Source: DASYHS01 sp035998295 (GTDB taxonomy: Bacteria > Pseudomonadota > Alphaproteobacteria > Azospirillales > Azospirillaceae). From it: 64,000 nt of DNA. The DNA lies in NCBI RefSeq assembly GCF_035998295.1, contig NZ_DASYHS010000070.1:79671-143670 (forward strand), read 5' to 3'. Both the position numbers and the translations under genes were made by a program. Each line of letters opens with the position of its first letter. Positions within the stretch are counted from its first letter, which is position 1. Below are positions 62,101-64,000 of this stretch, in pieces. The notes beneath the pieces are model-generated. The model had not been told where the DNA came from and searched no databases. It saw only the letters and a program-made list of their open reading frames with translations.

Positions 62101-62663
62101 TCGACCTCCAGACCGTGGCGCATCAGCTCGACGTAGAGGCGTCCGGGGAACAGGCCGGCGAGCCTCGTCAGCGCCTCCTCGGCATGGCCGCGCTGGTTCT
62201 CGGCCAGCAGGCGTCCGACCGGCCCGCCGGGGCCGCCGGTCAGCGCGATCAGCCCGTCCGTACGGCCCTCCAGGTCCTCCAGCGACACCATGGGCTGACC
62301 GCCCGGCTCGCTCTCCATGTACGCCTTGCTGACCAGCTTCATGGCGTTGGCGTAGCCGGCCTCGTTCTGCACCAGCAGGACGAGCTGGTCCGGCTGGGAG
62401 GCGAGCCGCGCGTTCGGCCGCCCCGAGGGCGCCGGCCCGAGGCGGCGCAGCCCGAGCACCGTCCCCAGGATCGGCTGCACCCCGGCATCCGAGGCGGCCA
62501 TCGAGAACTCCAGCGCCCCGAACAGGTTGCCGGTGTCGGTGACGGCGACCGCCGGCATCTTCTGCTTGGCGCAGAGCTTGACCAGCTCCTTGGTCCTGAT
62601 CGCGCCTTCCGACAGCGAATAGGCGGAATGGACGCGCAGATGGATGAAGTCGGCGTGGGGCAT
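59190..62663 (-). CDS. dnaE: DNA polymerase III alpha subunit
   Basis: The 1157-residue replicative polymerase has an N-terminal PHP domain (about residues 1-270; FIHLRVHSAYSLSEGAI, AVAVTDTGNLFGAL). The polymerase core includes GPGRGSGAGS (about 365) and catalytic Asp residues in PDFDIDFCQDRRDEVI (about 410), with a further one later in the palm. A tandem helix-hairpin-helix region and a C-terminal OB fold (about 1000-1080) follow. ATG 62663 fits the family start; an upstream ATG adds 12 unlikely residues. Its end is 27 bases from the A+T-rich gap. Confidence 0.97.
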   Translation of the reverse strand: MPHADFIHLRVHSAYSLSEGAIRTKELVKLCAKQKMPAVAVTDTGNLFGALEFSMAASDAGVQPILGTVLGLRRLGPAPSGRPNARLASQPDQLVLLVQNEAGYANAMKLVSKAYMESEPGGQPMVSLEDLEGRTDGLIALTGGPGGPVGRLLAENQRGHAEEALTRLAGLFPGRLYVELMRHGLEVEDRIEPALVDLAYAHDLPLVATNDCYFADESMFEAHDALLCIADGAYVGEANRRRMTPHHRFKSAAEMRELFADLPEAVDNTLVIARRCSYLLRAIKPILPRFTEDRPEAEELKLQARDGLEARLDKHVFTDGMDEAAREEAARPYRERLEFELDVIESMKFPGYFLIVSDFIKWAKAHAIPVGPGRGSGAGSVVAWALTITDLDPLRFGLLFERFLNPERVSMPDFDIDFCQDRRDEVIRYVQEKYGHDRVAQIITFGKLQARAVLRDVGRVLQMPYGQVDKICKLVPNNPANPVTLEQAIAGEPLLQQARDGDETVKRLVDVALRLEGLFRHASTHAAGVVIGDRPLDRLVPLYRDPRSEMPVTQFNMKYVEQAGLVKFDFLGLKTLTVLQRAVELIQERGVPIDLSTLPLDDAKTYELLSRGEATGVFQLESSGMRDVLRKLKPTAFEDIIALVSLYRPGPMDNIPTYIKVKNGELAPDYMHPLLEPILKETFGIMIYQEQVMQTAQVLAGYSLGGADLLRRAMGKKIKAEMEQQRAAFVEGAVRNGVDADQAAYIFDQVDKFAGYGFNKSHAAAYALVAYQTAYLKANFPVEFLAASMTLDLGNTDKLNTFRQELVRLRIKLLTPDINRSNAVFHVEVLPDGERAIRYALAAVKGVGMPAMEAVVAERNSGGPYRDLFDFARRLDTKTINKRQLENLTCAGAFDGINPNRRQVHAATELLIRYAQAAAAERESGQVSLFGAAPDALRTPDLPKVPDWDPLERLGHEFGAIGFYLSAHPLDGFAKPLQRLKVVQSSDLQRRATGGGSTRCQMAGIVINKQERVAKSGNRFAFVSVSDSTGVYEVTFFSETLAMSRELLEPGKAVVLTVDIQLNGEDVRLTCQEVRPLEDEVARAAEGLQVVLRDADAVPPLRGILDQIGRGRGRISIIVETDPMKEVEVQLPGAYAVSARSRAAIKSLAGVADVLDL

Positions 62664-62821
62664 GATCGTCCGGTCGGTGGGTGGCCCACAGGATGCCAAT
62701 CCGGGGCCGCCGCGTCAGTCCTAAAATGGCCCGACCGGCCTCTGCGGGATGCATGGAAGTTACGAAAAATTAGCGGCATCGGCGCCATCCTGGCGGACGC
62801 GCATCTCCTGGGGAGTTCGGG

Positions 62822-64000
62822 GTGGAGGTTCGGTTCCGTTACGACGTGATGGTGTCGACCGCCAGGATCTGGAGCGTCGACCGCACCTTCGCGGAGCGCG
62901 ACGACGCCGTCGCCCACGCCCGCGCCGCGTCCGGCCGGCCGCGGGTCGACGGGATCAAGGTGCTGCGCTACCGGATCGCGCCCTCCGGCGAGACCTTCGA
63001 GACCGTGATCCTGCAGGAGGAGGAGGCGAACCGGCGCCGGCCGGGGCGCATCGGCCTCGTCGACGACGCTCCGGTCTGTACGACCGGCGCCGACCTGATG
63101 ACGCTGAACGGTCGCGCGGCGATCGGCCGGGTCCTGGCCGGCTTCCTCGAATCGGAGGCCATCACCCCGTCGGAGCTGCTGCACCACCCCGGCCATGCGT
63201 CCCGGCTGAAGGCGAGGGGCGGACTGCTGGAGGACGCCGTGCACCGCGTCGCCCAGGTGCAGGCGCGCCGGACGCGCCGCCCAGCCGGCGCCTGCGCCGC
63301 CCGGCTGTTCAACCTTCTCCACACGATGGAGGCGGACCTCGCCGCGCTGGACCCGGAGAAGCGGCGCCTGCCCCCCTTCTCGGCCGCCGACCTGGCCGCG
63401 TTCAGCCAAGCGGTCGAACGGGCCGTCGGCCCCGAGCGCCACGCCCCGGCGCTGATGGCGGCGCTGAGCGACCATCTGGCGCCCTGCGTCGGCCTCGGCC
63501 AGAAGCTGGATCGGGCCCTCATGCTGATGGCACAGAAGCTCGATCCCGTCGCAGAGGCGCTGGTGGAGGGGCTGCTGGCCGACCTCCTCGCCTTCCCGCC
63601 GGTGCTGCGGGAGCTGTTCGGTCCGCTGCCCTGCCTGGGCGAACAGCTCGCCCGCTTGGCCGACCTGCTGCACGCGCGGCCGCCGCCCGACGATCCGCCC
63701 CCGACGCCGCGGCTGGAGGCGGTGACGCTGCTGATCCAGTCCGGCCGCGCGCCGGCCTGCGCCTCGGTGCTGCTGGAACGCCTGCTCGGTGACCTCGAAG
63801 GCGGCAAGCCGCTCGACCCGCGGGACGCTGAGGCGGAGAAGCCGCTGCTCGAGGACCTTGTCTCGCGGCTGCGCGACACGGACGGCGAGCTTCTGGGCGG
63901 CATGAGGGCGGAGGCCGCGGTCGCGCGGCGCGAACTGGCGAATCGCCAGTCCATGCTCCGCCGCATGGGCCTGCACGACGTCGCCGACGCGTTGCCGAGA
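62822..64000 (+). CDS. Conserved-looking protein of unknown function, C-terminus cut by window edge
   Basis: From a GTG at 62822 (GGGGAG 6 bases upstream) the frame stays open to the last base, 393 residues. I recognise no named domain. The first 65 residues look like a small alpha/beta module (VEVRFRYDVMVSTARIWSVD, FAERDDAVAHARAA, GIKVLRYRI). The rest is mostly helical, rich in Leu, Ala, Glu and Arg. Residues about 80-140 include TTGADLMTLNGRAAIGRVLAGFL and LLHHPGHASRLKARG. No signal peptide or membrane helix is seen in the visible part. It is divergent from dnaE. Function unknown; not a recognised DNA-repair or lipoprotein-release gene. Confidence 0.7.
   Translation, partial: MEVRFRYDVMVSTARIWSVDRTFAERDDAVAHARAASGRPRVDGIKVLRYRIAPSGETFETVILQEEEANRRRPGRIGLVDDAPVCTTGADLMTLNGRAAIGRVLAGFLESEAITPSELLHHPGHASRLKARGGLLEDAVHRVAQVQARRTRRPAGACAARLFNLLHTMEADLAALDPEKRRLPPFSAADLAAFSQAVERAVGPERHAPALMAALSDHLAPCVGLGQKLDRALMLMAQKLDPVAEALVEGLLADLLAFPPVLRELFGPLPCLGEQLARLADLLHARPPPDDPPPTPRLEAVTLLIQSGRAPACASVLLERLLGDLEGGKPLDPRDAEAEKPLLEDLVSRLRDTDGELLGGMRAEAAVARRELANRQSMLRRMGLHDVADALPR

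Overview
The window is a high-GC, densely packed chromosomal segment from an alphaproteobacterium. The evidence is the gene order ppiD-trpE-trpGDC-moaC-moeA-lexA-comEC-gltX-gltA, the run rpsB-tsf-pyrH-frr-uppS-cdsA-dxr-rseP-bamA-skp-lpxD-fabZ-lpxA-lpxI-lpxB, the use of LpxI, and a GAAC-N7-GAAC LexA box at lexA. A lipid A pathway, BamA and a Skp-like chaperone show a Gram-negative envelope. The order within the class (Rhodospirillales or Geminicoccales-like) is a guess. I see no rRNA, tRNA, CRISPR array, insertion sequence or phage gene.

Region by region. 1-2.3 kb (minus): an M81/MlrC-type metallopeptidase that runs off the left edge, and a D-2-hydroxyacid dehydrogenase-like protein lacking catalytic residues. 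2.5-7.6 kb: a 5'-nucleotidase, an MsbA-like ABC exporter, a patatin phospholipase and a glycine-zipper lipoprotein. 7.8-17.7 kb: a divergent accessory cluster. On the minus strand are 2-oxoacid dehydrogenase E1 alpha and beta followed by a TRAP transporter (dctPQM). On the plus strand are an internally duplicated protein of unknown function, a ThDP-dependent decarboxylase-like enzyme, an IclR regulator and an amidase. 17.7-19.2 kb: two small conserved proteins, an Lrp regulator and a candidate terminated small RNA.

19.2-25 kb (minus): eno, and dinB/kdsA/pyrG, secG, tpiA. 25-40 kb (mostly plus): ppiD, the split trp genes (a divergent polysaccharide deacetylase sits on the opposite strand between trpE and trpG), moaC-moeA, SOS-controlled lexA, comEC (minus), gltX and gltA. 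40-55 kb (minus): the envelope and translation block. 55-59 kb (minus): a chemoreceptor, a HAD phosphatase and an AfsA-type hotdog protein, with non-coding gaps that are richer in A+T. 59-64 kb: dnaE (minus) and an unidentified gene that runs off the right edge.

The items most worth following are: (1) the AfsA-like hotdog protein plus HAD phosphatase with palindromes upstream, a candidate butyrolactone/butenolide-type signal locus; (2) the 9-gene divergent cluster for an unidentified oxo-acid or amide substrate; (3) the unknown protein inside it made of two copies of one roughly 100-residue module. All functional calls come from reading the sequence; no database search was possible.
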